Shown piece by piece: positions 7,030 to 15,130 of a stretch of 15,139 bases of DNA (positions are counted from its first letter, which is position 1; each line of letters begins with the position of its first letter). The DNA is from Bryobacterales bacterium (GTDB lineage Bacteria; Acidobacteriota; Terriglobia; Bryobacterales; Bryobacteraceae). The position numbers were made by a program, and so were the translations under genes. The stretch covers positions 362 through 15,500 of the forward strand of contig PKYZ01000514.1 of assembly GCA_003132865.1 (NCBI GenBank), written 5' to 3'. The notes beneath the pieces are model-generated. The model was given only the letters and a program-made list of their open reading frames with translations, was not told the origin of the DNA and did no database searches.

Positions 7030-10000
7030 ATGCAGTTCCATAAGAAGCTGGCTTTTGGCCTGATGGCCGCTTGCGGTCTGTCCTTGCTACCGATGGCCTT
7101 TGCTCAAACCATTACGACCGGTGACGTGGTTGGCTCGGTCAAAGATACCACCGGCGCCGTCGTGCCGGGATCCACGGTCATTCTCAGAAGCACCGACTTC
7201 GGCGATACGCGAACGGTAGCTACCGATAATTCGGGCGCGTTTCGCTTCACGTTCCTGAAGCCGGGCAATTACACCGCTGCGGCGTCCTCCGCCGGACTGA
7301 AAACCGATGTGCAGAAGCTGGCGGTCGAAGTCGGCCAGGTGGCCACTCTGGAGTTGATCGCCAAGGTGCAGGCCACTCAGGAAGTGATTGAGGTCCTGGC
7401 CAGTGGCGCCATCGTCGAAACCGAAAACGCCAACCTCAGCACCACCTATAATACCACGCAAATGGAAGAGCTGCCCACGCCGGGCGGCGACATGACGACC
7501 ATCGCGTTCACGGCGCCCGGAGTGGTCGTGAGCACGGGCATGGGCTATGGCAACTTCAGTTCGCACGGGTTGCCGGGCGTATCGAATCTGTTCACCATCA
7601 ACGGCAACGATTACAACGACGCCTATTTGAATTTGAACAACTCGGGCGCCAGCAACTTAATGCTGGGGACCAACGAGGTACAGGAAGCCGCCGTAGTCCA
7701 AAACGCTTACAGCGTGCAGTATGGCCGCGAAGCGGGCGCCCAGGTCAATTACATTACCAAGTCCGGTACCAACGGCTTTCATGGCGACTTGAACTACAAC
7801 TGGAACGGCGACCGCCTGAATGCCAACGACTTTTTCGCCAATACCGATGGCTTGGCCCGCTCCAAAGCCATCTCCAATCAGTGGGCGGCCGACGTGGGCG
7901 GCCCCATCCGGAAGGACAAAACGTTCTTCTACGCGGATACTGAAGGGCTGTACTACACGCTACCCTCCTCGGGTGTGGTCACCGTCCCCACTCCCCAGCT
8001 TCAGACCTACATTCTGAATACGGTGAGTGCCGCGGCGCTACCGCTCTACCAGAATGCATTCAAGATCTGGAACGGCGCTCCGGGCATCTCCGGGGCGGTA
8101 CCCATTACCAACGGCAGCGGTCGATTACAGGACGCCAACAATACCCTCGGATGTGGTGTCCAAGGTTTCGGTAATGGGACTATCGCTGCCCCGGGCGGCG
8201 GGTTCTTCGGCACGACCGTCCCTTGCGGCGAGGCGTGGGCCACAACTGGCTCAAACACCAACAAAGAGCATCTCTACACTTTCCGCGTGGATCACTCGCT
8301 CACGGACAAGCAGAAGATCTACGTCCGCCTGAAGCACGACGATGGATTCCAGCCTACGGCGACGAGTCTCATCAATACCACGTTCAACGAACAGAGCATC
8401 CAGCCGGAATGGGATGGCGCGATCAACTATACCTACGTGATCACTCCCACCGTGGTCAACAGCTTCATCGGCTCGGCGCTGTGGTACAGCGCGTATTTCG
8501 GTCCCGCGAATGTGGCCGCCTCGCAGAAATTGTTCCCGACTGCATTCTTCTTTAACGACGGCGGCGCCAATGGCGGCGGTTTCTATCAAATGGGATCTTC
8601 GTGGAACAGTTTCCCTCAGGGCCGCAATGTGGGGCAAGCCCAGTTGACCGACGACCTGTCGATCACCCGGGGCCGCCACACCATTAAAGTCGGCGAAAAC
8701 TTCCGCCGCAACCGGGTGAGCGACTTCGGTTTGCTCTCGGGCACTACCGGGTACTCTACATTCGATTCGCTGGCTGATTTTGCCAACGGCAATTTCGATG
8801 CGGGTGTCGGCAGCAACTATCAGCAGAAGTTTACTTCGATTACTACCGCGCACATCCGCCTGTATAATATCGGCGTCTACGCCCAGGACGAGTGGGCGGC
8901 TGCCAAGAACCTCAAGCTTACTCTCGGTATCCGCTTCGATCGGACGGGCAACCCGGAGTGCGTGGACAACTGTTTCTCGCGGCTAAGCGCCCCATTCACT
9001 TCCTCCAGTTTTCAGGCTGGCGTGAATATCCCGTACAACCAGTCCATCGATACTGGCCTAGGCAAGGCCTACTATAGCGTGGATTCGGTGGTTCCCCAGC
9101 CCCGTTTGGGCGTGGTCTGGAGCCCCATGGGCGGGAGTAACTCCATGGTCATCCGGGCCGGTTTTGGTCTGTTCGCCGACCTCTCCCCGGCCTTCCTGGT
9201 TTCGGGCCTATACAACAATTCGCCATATCCGTTTGGTGCGTTCGTCAACAACAGCGCCTTCGAGGTGGGCTTGGCGAGCGACCCAAACAGCGCCGCAGCC
9301 GCCGCCCAAAATCAGTTCAACGCCTTCAAGACCGGATTCTTCAATGGCGAAACGCTGGCTCAATTGAACGCTGCGGTGCCTGGCGGGTTCGGTCCCTTCG
9401 GGTACTTCTCAATCCCACAACATACCGGCACGCCGGAGTATGCCGAGTGGAGTTTCGAGATTGAGCAGCCCATCGGACAGAAGAACGTTGTGGTGGCTAC
9501 CTACACGGGCAACCATGGATATAACCTGCTAGTGCAAAACGGATTTGCCAACGCGACGGCTGCGAATTTCACCGGTTTGCCATCGGCCTCGGCCGATCCC
9601 CGCTTTCTGGGTGTTAACCAGATCGAGAACCAGGGCATCTCGAACTACGATGGCTTGACCATTCAGTACCGGCGGGCCTTCTCTCACGGCTTCCAGGGCC
9701 AGATCAGCTACACTTGGAGCCACTCGTTGGATGATATCTCCAACGGCGGCTCGGGCCTGCCCTATACGTTCACCGCCAACATCGTGACCAGTTTGATTAA
9801 TCCGAACGTCAAGGCTAATTATGGCAATTCCGATTACGATATTCGCCATAGCGTGGTCGGCGATTTCGTGTGGGACACTCCCTGGAAATTTAACAGCCGC
9901 GGCCTCAATTACGTGCTGGGCAACTGGTCGCTATCCAGCAAGCTTTACCTGCGGACCGGAGTTCCGGAAAGCATTACGGACAACAATCTCCCGGGCGATA

Positions 10001-10428
10001 TCGGCGGGGGCACCATACTCGACCCCATCCTGGCTACCGCCGTTACAGGCCTTCCGCATTCCTGCGGAACCGCCGCCGTCAACGGAGCTACGCCCTGCAT
10101 GTCCCAGGCGGATTTCCTGCCCTCGGGTACGGAACCGGGTTTCGGCAATATCGGCCGCAACTCGCTGTTTGGCCCAGGCTATTTCAACATCGACACGACC
10201 CTGTATAAGAACATCGCCATTACCGAGCGAGTTCGGTTTACCATCGGCGCCAGCGCTTATAACCTGCTCAACCACCCGCATTTTGCAGACCCGGTGGCGA
10301 ACAGCGCCTCGGGCGCTGTGGGTTCCATCTACGGCACGGTATCGCCTCCCACCAGCGCTTACGGCGCCTTCCAGGGATCGCTGGTCTCCGGCCGCGAAGT
10401 GGTGCTGACCGCCAAGTTCAGGTTCTAA
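7030..10428 (+). CDS. Oar-like TonB-dependent receptor with N-terminal carboxypeptidase-regulatory domain
   Basis: This outer-membrane beta-barrel protein belongs to the large Oar-like class common in Acidobacteriota, presumed to bind or import oligomeric carbon sources or to act in surface adhesion. A signal peptide is evident (MQFHKK, hydrophobic core, cut at MAFA|Q after residue 25). It is followed by a CarboxypepD_reg/CnaB-like domain at about 27-105 (GDVVGSVKDTTGAVVPGSTV, then GAFRFTFLKPGNYTAAA). A plug-like region runs to about 250, ending in the family signature GREAGAQVNYITKSGTNGFHG (about 232-252). The rest is barrel, with many alternating aromatic strands, and it ends in AKFRF. The terminal Phe is expected of barrels inserted by the BAM machinery. 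At 1132 residues it has the usual length. No clear TonB box is seen. The start at 7030 is supported by the purine-rich GAGGGGGAG at 7019-7027 and by the signal peptide. The ligand cannot be inferred. Confidence 0.9.
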   Translation: MQFHKKLAFGLMAACGLSLLPMAFAQTITTGDVVGSVKDTTGAVVPGSTVILRSTDFGDTRTVATDNSGAFRFTFLKPGNYTAAASSAGLKTDVQKLAVEVGQVATLELIAKVQATQEVIEVLASGAIVETENANLSTTYNTTQMEELPTPGGDMTTIAFTAPGVVVSTGMGYGNFSSHGLPGVSNLFTINGNDYNDAYLNLNNSGASNLMLGTNEVQEAAVVQNAYSVQYGREAGAQVNYITKSGTNGFHGDLNYNWNGDRLNANDFFANTDGLARSKAISNQWAADVGGPIRKDKTFFYADTEGLYYTLPSSGVVTVPTPQLQTYILNTVSAAALPLYQNAFKIWNGAPGISGAVPITNGSGRLQDANNTLGCGVQGFGNGTIAAPGGGFFGTTVPCGEAWATTGSNTNKEHLYTFRVDHSLTDKQKIYVRLKHDDGFQPTATSLINTTFNEQSIQPEWDGAINYTYVITPTVVNSFIGSALWYSAYFGPANVAASQKLFPTAFFFNDGGANGGGFYQMGSSWNSFPQGRNVGQAQLTDDLSITRGRHTIKVGENFRRNRVSDFGLLSGTTGYSTFDSLADFANGNFDAGVGSNYQQKFTSITTAHIRLYNIGVYAQDEWAAAKNLKLTLGIRFDRTGNPECVDNCFSRLSAPFTSSSFQAGVNIPYNQSIDTGLGKAYYSVDSVVPQPRLGVVWSPMGGSNSMVIRAGFGLFADLSPAFLVSGLYNNSPYPFGAFVNNSAFEVGLASDPNSAAAAAQNQFNAFKTGFFNGETLAQLNAAVPGGFGPFGYFSIPQHTGTPEYAEWSFEIEQPIGQKNVVVATYTGNHGYNLLVQNGFANATAANFTGLPSASADPRFLGVNQIENQGISNYDGLTIQYRRAFSHGFQGQISYTWSHSLDDISNGGSGLPYTFTANIVTSLINPNVKANYGNSDYDIRHSVVGDFVWDTPWKFNSRGLNYVLGNWSLSSKLYLRTGVPESITDNNLPGDIGGGTILDPILATAVTGLPHSCGTAAVNGATPCMSQADFLPSGTEPGFGNIGRNSLFGPGYFNIDTTLYKNIAITERVRFTIGASAYNLLNHPHFADPVANSASGAVGSIYGTVSPPTSAYGAFQGSLVSGREVVLTAKFRF

Positions 10429-10637
10429 GACAATACGTGGCGTAATAACTGAACGGCATGAAGGTCAGGGTGACCTGTAGCCAGCCCGGCGACGTAAGCG
10501 TGGCAGCGTTTGCCCAAGTTGACGAAATTAGAAGCGCCGTAAGAATCCGCCCAAACCGCGGGTGCCGCCCGGACGATTCCCGCCCCGGCGGGCGGTCCTC
10601 TTACCGGCATTGCGGCGCCATTTGTCGTAATGCGCAT
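10425..10637 (-). CDS. Possible small protein of unknown function (70 residues)
   Basis: I do not recognise this product. It is listed because its start is unusually well equipped: AAGGAG (10644-10649 on the minus strand) lies 6 bases before the ATG at 10637, and a TTGACA/TTTCAT promoter lies just upstream. The predicted protein is Ala/Gly/Pro-rich at first, has no signal peptide or membrane segment, and overlaps the last bases of the receptor gene. Third-position GC is not especially high. A different frame of the same strand (10528-10638) reads as a very basic peptide of about 36 residues (9 Arg, 8 Gly) with higher third-position GC but no start codon. The true product could therefore be that peptide after a frameshift, a small RNA, or nothing. 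Confidence 0.3.
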   Translation of the reverse strand: MRITTNGAAMPVRGPPAGAGIVRAAPAVWADSYGASNFVNLGKRCHAYVAGLATGHPDLHAVQLLRHVLS

Positions 10638-10750
10638 CTGAAACTCCTTAATCTGCTATGAAATTGTGATGCAGCGCCGAATGTCAAGACGTGCAAATCG
10701 TGTTTTGACGTACGTCGCTGAAGCTAGATGAAATCTATTTTTGTATATTT
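10429..10750. other. Intergenic stretch without a large gene
   Basis: These 322 bases follow the receptor gene. A short hairpin AGGTCA/TGACCT (10464-10478) has no T-run and is a poor terminator. The minus strand carries a small ORF with promoter and ribosome-binding signals, described separately. A perfect 10-base palindrome, GACGTACGTC, lies at 10707-10716. From about 10725 to 10750 the sequence becomes AT-rich, unlike its surroundings, and then runs straight into the middle of a carboxypeptidase-regulatory domain. That marks a likely rearrangement junction. Confidence 0.5.
10644..10687 (-). promoter_or_regulatory. Candidate sigma-70 promoter plus Shine-Dalgarno on the minus strand
   Basis: On the minus strand a perfect TTGACA (10682-10687) is followed after 18 bases by TTTCAT (10658-10663, four of six matches to the -10 consensus). 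AAGGAG (10644-10649) comes next, 6 bases before an ATG. Transcription would start near 10650, giving a very short leader. Three correctly ordered and spaced signals make this more convincing than any one alone, but the downstream coding sequence is weak. Confidence 0.4.
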
Positions 10751-11557
10751 TTGCGCGCACTTGCCTCCCACGGCAGTTTCATCATTCGACACGTGCCGCC
10801 AGGAAATTATATCCTGCGGGCAGTATCCGCCGGTTACGGGCCAAAGGCCGGAGACCTTCTGGGGGAACAGCAGTTGCGGGTTGGCGGCGCCGATGAGCGA
10901 GGTATCGTTCTTAAACCGCATGAGGTACAGGCGGTGGATCTGGCGGGCACTGTGGTGATCGAAGACGGCGGCAATCCACCGCCGATGCATATTGGGCTTC
11001 GCGGCGTGTACGGCCCCGGCGTCTCGGCGCGCTCGAACGAGGACGGCTCATTTGTTCTGAAAGACCTTCTGCCGGGCCATTACGACATGCAGATAATTCC
11101 GGACACGATTGTGAATGGCACTGTCAAGCCCGGGTCTATCGCCGGCGCAAGTTATCCGGTTTCGGCGCGGCTCGGCGAGAACGAGGTGCTGCAGACTGGA
11201 TTCGATTTGGATGGCCCGCCCGCCGGCTCTCTGCGGATCACCGTCGGTTCCCACTGGATCGAGATCGGCGGTAAGGTGCTGGATGCTTCCGGCGGACCCG
11301 TTTCCGGCGCCCTTCTGGCGGTGGCATCCGACGGGTCAGCCGGCCAGGACACGGCGGCCGCCGGCGCCAACGGGGCCTTTCGACTCATGCTGCGGCAGCC
11401 CGGCGAGTATCACATCCACCTGATAAGCGATCAGAGCGATTGGGACGATCCCGATTACGTGAAAAAGCACGAGAGCGATTTCCCGTTGCTAAGAGTCGTC
11501 GACGGGACGACTGCGCCGGTCACGTTGAGATTGCCGGCGCAGCATGGGCCCGCCTGA
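10751..11557 (+). CDS. 5'-truncated carboxypeptidase-regulatory-like domain protein (probable pseudogene)
   Basis: This is the remains of a secreted or envelope protein made of repeated CarboxypepD_reg beta-sandwich domains, a common Acidobacteriota type of unknown function. The reading frame opens in the middle of a first domain (GSFIIRHVPPGNYILRAV at about 8-25). A second domain follows (about 65-120, with DGSFVLKDLLPGHYDM), then a third (about 170-228, GGKVLDASGGPVSGALL to PGEYHIHLI). The tail WDDPDYVKKHESDFPLLRVV resembles the usual C-terminus of this family, so the 3' part seems intact. The only possible start is the TTG at 10751. No ATG or GTG occurs in frame after the TGA at 10706, and there is no Shine-Dalgarno or signal peptide. 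The upstream part has probably been deleted. The stop codon (11555-11557) falls inside a repeat element, which encodes the last residues (GPA). Confidence 0.6.
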   Translation: MRALASHGSFIIRHVPPGNYILRAVSAGYGPKAGDLLGEQQLRVGGADERGIVLKPHEVQAVDLAGTVVIEDGGNPPPMHIGLRGVYGPGVSARSNEDGSFVLKDLLPGHYDMQIIPDTIVNGTVKPGSIAGASYPVSARLGENEVLQTGFDLDGPPAGSLRITVGSHWIEIGGKVLDASGGPVSGALLAVASDGSAGQDTAAAGANGAFRLMLRQPGEYHIHLISDQSDWDDPDYVKKHESDFPLLRVVDGTTAPVTLRLPAQHGPA

Positions 11558-11590
11558 AAGGCGGCCTGCAGCCAAGATTGGCTGCCCCAC
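11550..11590 (+). repeat. Second copy of the two-hairpin repeat
   Basis: Hairpin C' has stem CCGCCT/AGGCGG around GAA (11550-11564). Hairpin D' has stem GCAGCCAA/TTGGCTGC around GA (11568-11585) and is followed by CCCAC. It aligns with 2067-2108 in the same orientation. Position 3 of the D stem is G in that copy and A here, and the paired position changes from C to T, so pairing is preserved. The element lies between the truncated gene and pyruvate carboxylase, and its first hairpin contains the stop codon of the former. Confidence 0.8.
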
Positions 11591-11627
11591 AAGTCTCAAG
11601 ACTGGTATCCTCAAATCATTCCCACAG

Positions 11628-14600
11628 ATGAACAAGCTGTTAGCACTGAACCGCAGCGAAATTGCCATCCGCATTCTGCGCGCCGCCAATGAACTGGGCC
11701 TGCGCACCGTCGCGGTCTACTCGCAGGAAGACCGCCTGGCCCTGCACCGCTTCAAGGCCGACGAAGCCTATTTAATCGGCGAGGGAAAAGGGCCGGTCGA
11801 AGCATACCTGGACGTGGACGGAATCGTCGCGCTGGCGAAGGAAAAAGGCGTGGACGCCATCCATCCGGGCTACGGCTTCCTGTCGGAGAATCCGGCCCTG
11901 CCGCGCGCCTGCGAGCAGGCCGGCATCGCTTTCATCGGACCCAGCGCGGAGTTGCTCGAACTGCTCGGCGACAAACGCGCGGCGCGGCAACTGGCGCAGC
12001 GCGCCGGCATCCCCACCGTGCCCGGCACCGAAGATCCCATCACCGACCCGCGGCAGGCGGAGCGTATGGCGCGCCGCATCGGCTTTCCGCTCATCGTCAA
12101 GGCGGCCTTCGGCGGCGGCGGGCGCGGCATGCGCGTGGTGCGCAGCGCCGCGGAATTCAGTGAGCGGCTCGGGGAAGCGCGGCGCGAGGCGGGCGCGGCT
12201 TTCGGCAACGATGCAGTGTTTCTGGAACGCTACGTGGAACGCGCGCGCCACGTGGAGGTGCAGATCCTGGGCGATCGCGCCGGCAACCTGCTGCACCTCT
12301 ATGAGCGCGATTGCTCCGTGCAGCGGCGGCATCAGAAGGTGGTGGAGGTGGCGCCCGCCGTGGGCCTCGACGATTCCATCCGCCGCGCGCTGGCCGAAGC
12401 CGCCGTCAAGCTGGCCCAGGCCGCCGGCTATTACAACGCCGGAACCGTGGAGTTCCTGGTGGATGCCGATTCCGGCGCGTGGTACTTCATCGAAGTGAAT
12501 CCGCGCATCCAGGTGGAGCACACCGTCACCGAGATGGTCACCGGCATCGACCTGGTGCGCTGCCAGATTCAGGTGGCGCAGGGGCTGGATCTGTTCGGCG
12601 AGGCGATGCGCCTGCCGCCCCAGGAGCAGGTCCCGCTGTACGGCTTCGCGATGCAATGCCGCATCACCACGGAGGACCCCTCCAACCACTTCGTGCCGGA
12701 TTACGGCAAGATCCACACTTACCGCTCGCCCGCTGGCTTCGGCATACGCCTCGATGGCGGATCGGCCTACTCGGGCGCGGTCATCACGCCTTACTACGAC
12801 TCGCTGCTGGTGAAGACCACCGCCTGGGGCCGCGAGTTCCGCCACGCCTGCCAGCGCATGGACCGTTGCCTGCGCGAGTTCCGCGTGCGCGGCGTGAAGA
12901 CCAATATCCCGTTCCTCGAAAACGTGGTGAACCACCCGGATTTCCAGGCCGGCCGCGTGACCACGGGATGGCTGGAGCAGACACCGGAACTGTTCCGCTT
13001 CGTGCAGCGCAAGGACCGCGCCACCAAGATTCTTACGTATCTGGGCGACGTGATCGTCAACCAGAATCCCACGGTGGCGGGCAAGCCGGCCCCCGCGCGC
13101 ATCGACGCCGCTCCAGTGCCGCCGCACGACACCGCCGCGCCGCCGGACGGTACCCGGCAATTGCTCGACGCCATGGGTCCGCAGAAGTTTGCCGAGTGGA
13201 CCCGTTCGCAGAAGCGGTTGCTGCTGACCGACACCACCTTCCGCGACGCGCACCAATCGCTGCTGGCCACGCGCGTGCGCACGTACGACATGCTGCGCAT
13301 CGCCAACTTCGTGGCGCACCGGCTGCACAACCTCTACAGCCTGGAGATGTGGGGCGGGGCCACTTTCGATGTCGCGATGCGCTTCCTGCACGAAGACCCC
13401 TGGCTGCGCCTCGGCCAATTGCGCGAGCGAATTCCAAACATCTGTTTCCAGATGCTGCTGCGCGCGTCCAACGCCGTCGGCTATACCGCGTATCCGGACA
13501 ACGCCGTGGAGGGGTTCATCCACGAGGCCGCCGCGCAAGGCATCGATATCTTCCGCATCTTCGACTCGCTGAACTGGCTTCCAAACATGAAGGCATCCAT
13601 GGAAGCCGTGCGCAAGACCGGCAAGATCTGCGAGGCCGCGGTCTGCTATACGGGCGACATTCTCGATCCGCGCCGCGATAAGTATTCGCTCGAGTATTAC
13701 GTGAAGATGGCGCGCGAGCTGGAGCGCATGGGTGCGCACGTACTGGCCATCAAGGATATGGCGGGTTTGTGCAAACCTTACGCGGCGGAGAAGCTGGTGA
13801 GCACGCTGCGGCAAGAGGTCGGGATTCCAATTCATTTCCATACGCACGATACCAGCGGCATCAATGCAGCCTCAGTGCTGAAAGCCGCCGAAGCGGGCGT
13901 GCACGTGGCGGACGGGGCCATCGCCTCGATGAGCGGCACGACTAGCCAGCCGAACCTGAACTCCATCGTGGCGGCGCTGGACAACACGCCGCGCGATAGC
14001 GGCGTCGACCTGGAGGCGCTCAACCAATGCGCGGATTACTGGGAGACCGTGCGGACTTATTATGCGCCGTTCGATACCGGTCCGAAGTCCGGCTCGGCCG
14101 AGGTGTACGTGCACGAGATGCCGGGCGGCCAGTACACCAATCTGCGCGAGCAGGCCGAATCCATGGGGCTGGGCGCGCGCTGGCACGACATCGCGCGCAC
14201 GTACGCGGAAGCGAACGCGGCGTTGGGCGATATCGTGAAGGTCACGCCGTCGAGCAAAGCAGTCGGGGACCTGGCCATTTTCCTCGTCAACCACGATATG
14301 ACCGTGCAGCAGTTCGAGCGGCTCGGTCCGGACCACAACCTGACGCTGCCAAGCTCGGTGATCGAGATGTTGAGCGGGGCGCTGGGCGAGCCCGAGGGCG
14401 GATGGCCGAAACGCCTGCAGAAGGCCATTCTGAAGGGCGCCAAGCCGCAGCGCGGCCGGCCCGGCGCGCACCTGACGCCGGTGAATTTCGCGGAGACGGC
14501 GTCCACGCTCGGCGGCAAAATCGGCCATGAGCCTTTGCCGGATGAAGTGCTCAGCTTCCTGATGTACCCGGGTGTGTTTCTGGAATTTGCTAAAGCACGG

Positions 14601-15065
14601 CAGAGTTACGGCAACGTGGAAGTGCTGCCCACACCGCAGTTCTACTACGGCATGCAGAAGGGCGACGAAATCGCCGTGGAGCTGGAGCCGGGCAAAGCCC
14701 TGGTGATCAAGTTTCTGACGGTAGGCGAGCCGCATCCCGATGGCTTTCGGACGGTGTTTTTCGAGTTGAACGGGCAGCCGCGCGAAGTGAATATCCGCGA
14801 CAAGAGCCTGGAGGCAAAAGTCGCGGCGGCGCTGAAGGCGGACCCCACCAAGCCGGGTGAGATCGGTGCGCCCATTCCGGGCGTGGTTTCGACCGTGGCT
14901 GTGGAGTTGAATCAGCCGGTGAAGAAGGGCGACCGCCTGTTGGTGATGGAAGCCATGAAAATGCAGAGCACGGTGTACGCGCCGGTGGGTGGGAAGGTGA
15001 CGCAGGTGCTGGTGCAGCCGGGGCGGCACGTGGAAGCCAAGGATTTGTTGCTGGTGATTGAGTAG
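11628..15065 (+). CDS. pyc: Pyruvate carboxylase, single-chain, biotin-dependent
   Basis: The enzyme carboxylates pyruvate to oxaloacetate using bicarbonate and ATP. It is cytoplasmic, anaplerotic and gluconeogenic, and normally a tetramer. The domains run in the standard order. Biotin carboxylase (1-456) has the glycine-rich ATP loop FGGGGRGM near 160 and FIEVNPRIQVEHTVTEM at about 287-303. The carboxyltransferase begins at about 531 (LLLTDTTFRDAHQS), with the carbamylated-lysine candidate K709 (AIKDMAG) and metal ligands H738 and H740 (HFHTHDT). The conserved PYC/OADA region follows. The biotin carrier domain (about 1075-1145) has EAMKM, with biotin-accepting K1111. At 1145 residues it is full length. 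The start at 11628 (MNKLLALNRSEIAIR) fits the family. The frame stays open upstream to 11544, but those 28 codons come largely from the repeat. No Shine-Dalgarno precedes the chosen ATG. All catalytic motifs appear intact. Confidence 0.95.
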   Translation: MNKLLALNRSEIAIRILRAANELGLRTVAVYSQEDRLALHRFKADEAYLIGEGKGPVEAYLDVDGIVALAKEKGVDAIHPGYGFLSENPALPRACEQAGIAFIGPSAELLELLGDKRAARQLAQRAGIPTVPGTEDPITDPRQAERMARRIGFPLIVKAAFGGGGRGMRVVRSAAEFSERLGEARREAGAAFGNDAVFLERYVERARHVEVQILGDRAGNLLHLYERDCSVQRRHQKVVEVAPAVGLDDSIRRALAEAAVKLAQAAGYYNAGTVEFLVDADSGAWYFIEVNPRIQVEHTVTEMVTGIDLVRCQIQVAQGLDLFGEAMRLPPQEQVPLYGFAMQCRITTEDPSNHFVPDYGKIHTYRSPAGFGIRLDGGSAYSGAVITPYYDSLLVKTTAWGREFRHACQRMDRCLREFRVRGVKTNIPFLENVVNHPDFQAGRVTTGWLEQTPELFRFVQRKDRATKILTYLGDVIVNQNPTVAGKPAPARIDAAPVPPHDTAAPPDGTRQLLDAMGPQKFAEWTRSQKRLLLTDTTFRDAHQSLLATRVRTYDMLRIANFVAHRLHNLYSLEMWGGATFDVAMRFLHEDPWLRLGQLRERIPNICFQMLLRASNAVGYTAYPDNAVEGFIHEAAAQGIDIFRIFDSLNWLPNMKASMEAVRKTGKICEAAVCYTGDILDPRRDKYSLEYYVKMARELERMGAHVLAIKDMAGLCKPYAAEKLVSTLRQEVGIPIHFHTHDTSGINAASVLKAAEAGVHVADGAIASMSGTTSQPNLNSIVAALDNTPRDSGVDLEALNQCADYWETVRTYYAPFDTGPKSGSAEVYVHEMPGGQYTNLREQAESMGLGARWHDIARTYAEANAALGDIVKVTPSSKAVGDLAIFLVNHDMTVQQFERLGPDHNLTLPSSVIEMLSGALGEPEGGWPKRLQKAILKGAKPQRGRPGAHLTPVNFAETASTLGGKIGHEPLPDEVLSFLMYPGVFLEFAKARQSYGNVEVLPTPQFYYGMQKGDEIAVELEPGKALVIKFLTVGEPHPDGFRTVFFELNGQPREVNIRDKSLEAKVAAALKADPTKPGEIGAPIPGVVSTVAVELNQPVKKGDRLLVMEAMKMQSTVYAPVGGKVTQVLVQPGRHVEAKDLLLVIE

Positions 15066-15083
15066 GAGGGTTGCTACCGTGCG

Positions 15084-15104
15084 CGGGCGGCACCAGCCCG
15101 TTCT
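15084..15104 (+). terminator. Weak candidate terminator after pyruvate carboxylase
   Basis: The stem CGGGC/GCCCG (15084-15088 with 15096-15100) encloses a 7-base loop and is followed by TTCT. The location, about 20 bases after the stop codon, is suitable. The short stem and poor T-run make intrinsic termination uncertain. Confidence 0.25.
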
Positions 15105-15115
15105 GGGAATCGTAT

Positions 15116-15130
15116 GATAACGTTAACGAT
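15116..15130. promoter_or_regulatory. Possible LacI-family operator
   Basis: The sequence TGATAACGTTAACG (15115-15128) contains the perfect palindrome TAACGTTA with the central CG typical of LacI/GalR-family operators. It matches an ideal 14-base palindrome at 12 positions. It probably lies in the upstream region of a gene beyond the right edge. The call rests on sequence form alone. Confidence 0.3.

Noticed and set aside
10464..10478. AGGTCA/TGACCT hairpin after the receptor gene as a terminator
   Set aside because: The stem is only six base pairs and no T-run follows.
10578..10591. CCCGCC/GGCGGG hairpin as another copy of the repeat family
   Set aside because: It lacks the second hairpin and the CCCAC tail. 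In GC-rich DNA such a short palindrome can arise by chance.
10728..10958. Short ORF starting MKSIFVYF that could seem to restore a start for the truncated gene
   Set aside because: It is in a different frame from the carboxypeptidase-regulatory domains, and its sequence after about 10 residues is only a frame-shifted reading of them.
11544..11627. Upstream extension of pyruvate carboxylase by 28 codons
   Set aside because: The extension is encoded largely by the repeat element. Family alignment places the start at MNKLLALNRSEIAIR.
11772..13847. A 691-codon minus-strand open frame opposite pyruvate carboxylase
   Set aside because: Despite its length it is the antisense of a fully conserved enzyme. 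It is rich in His, Ala, Arg and Gly with no recognisable domain or ribosome-binding site.
13872..15029. A 385-codon minus-strand open frame opposite the end of pyruvate carboxylase
   Set aside because: Same reasons: antisense to conserved carboxyltransferase and biotin-carrier sequence, with biased composition.
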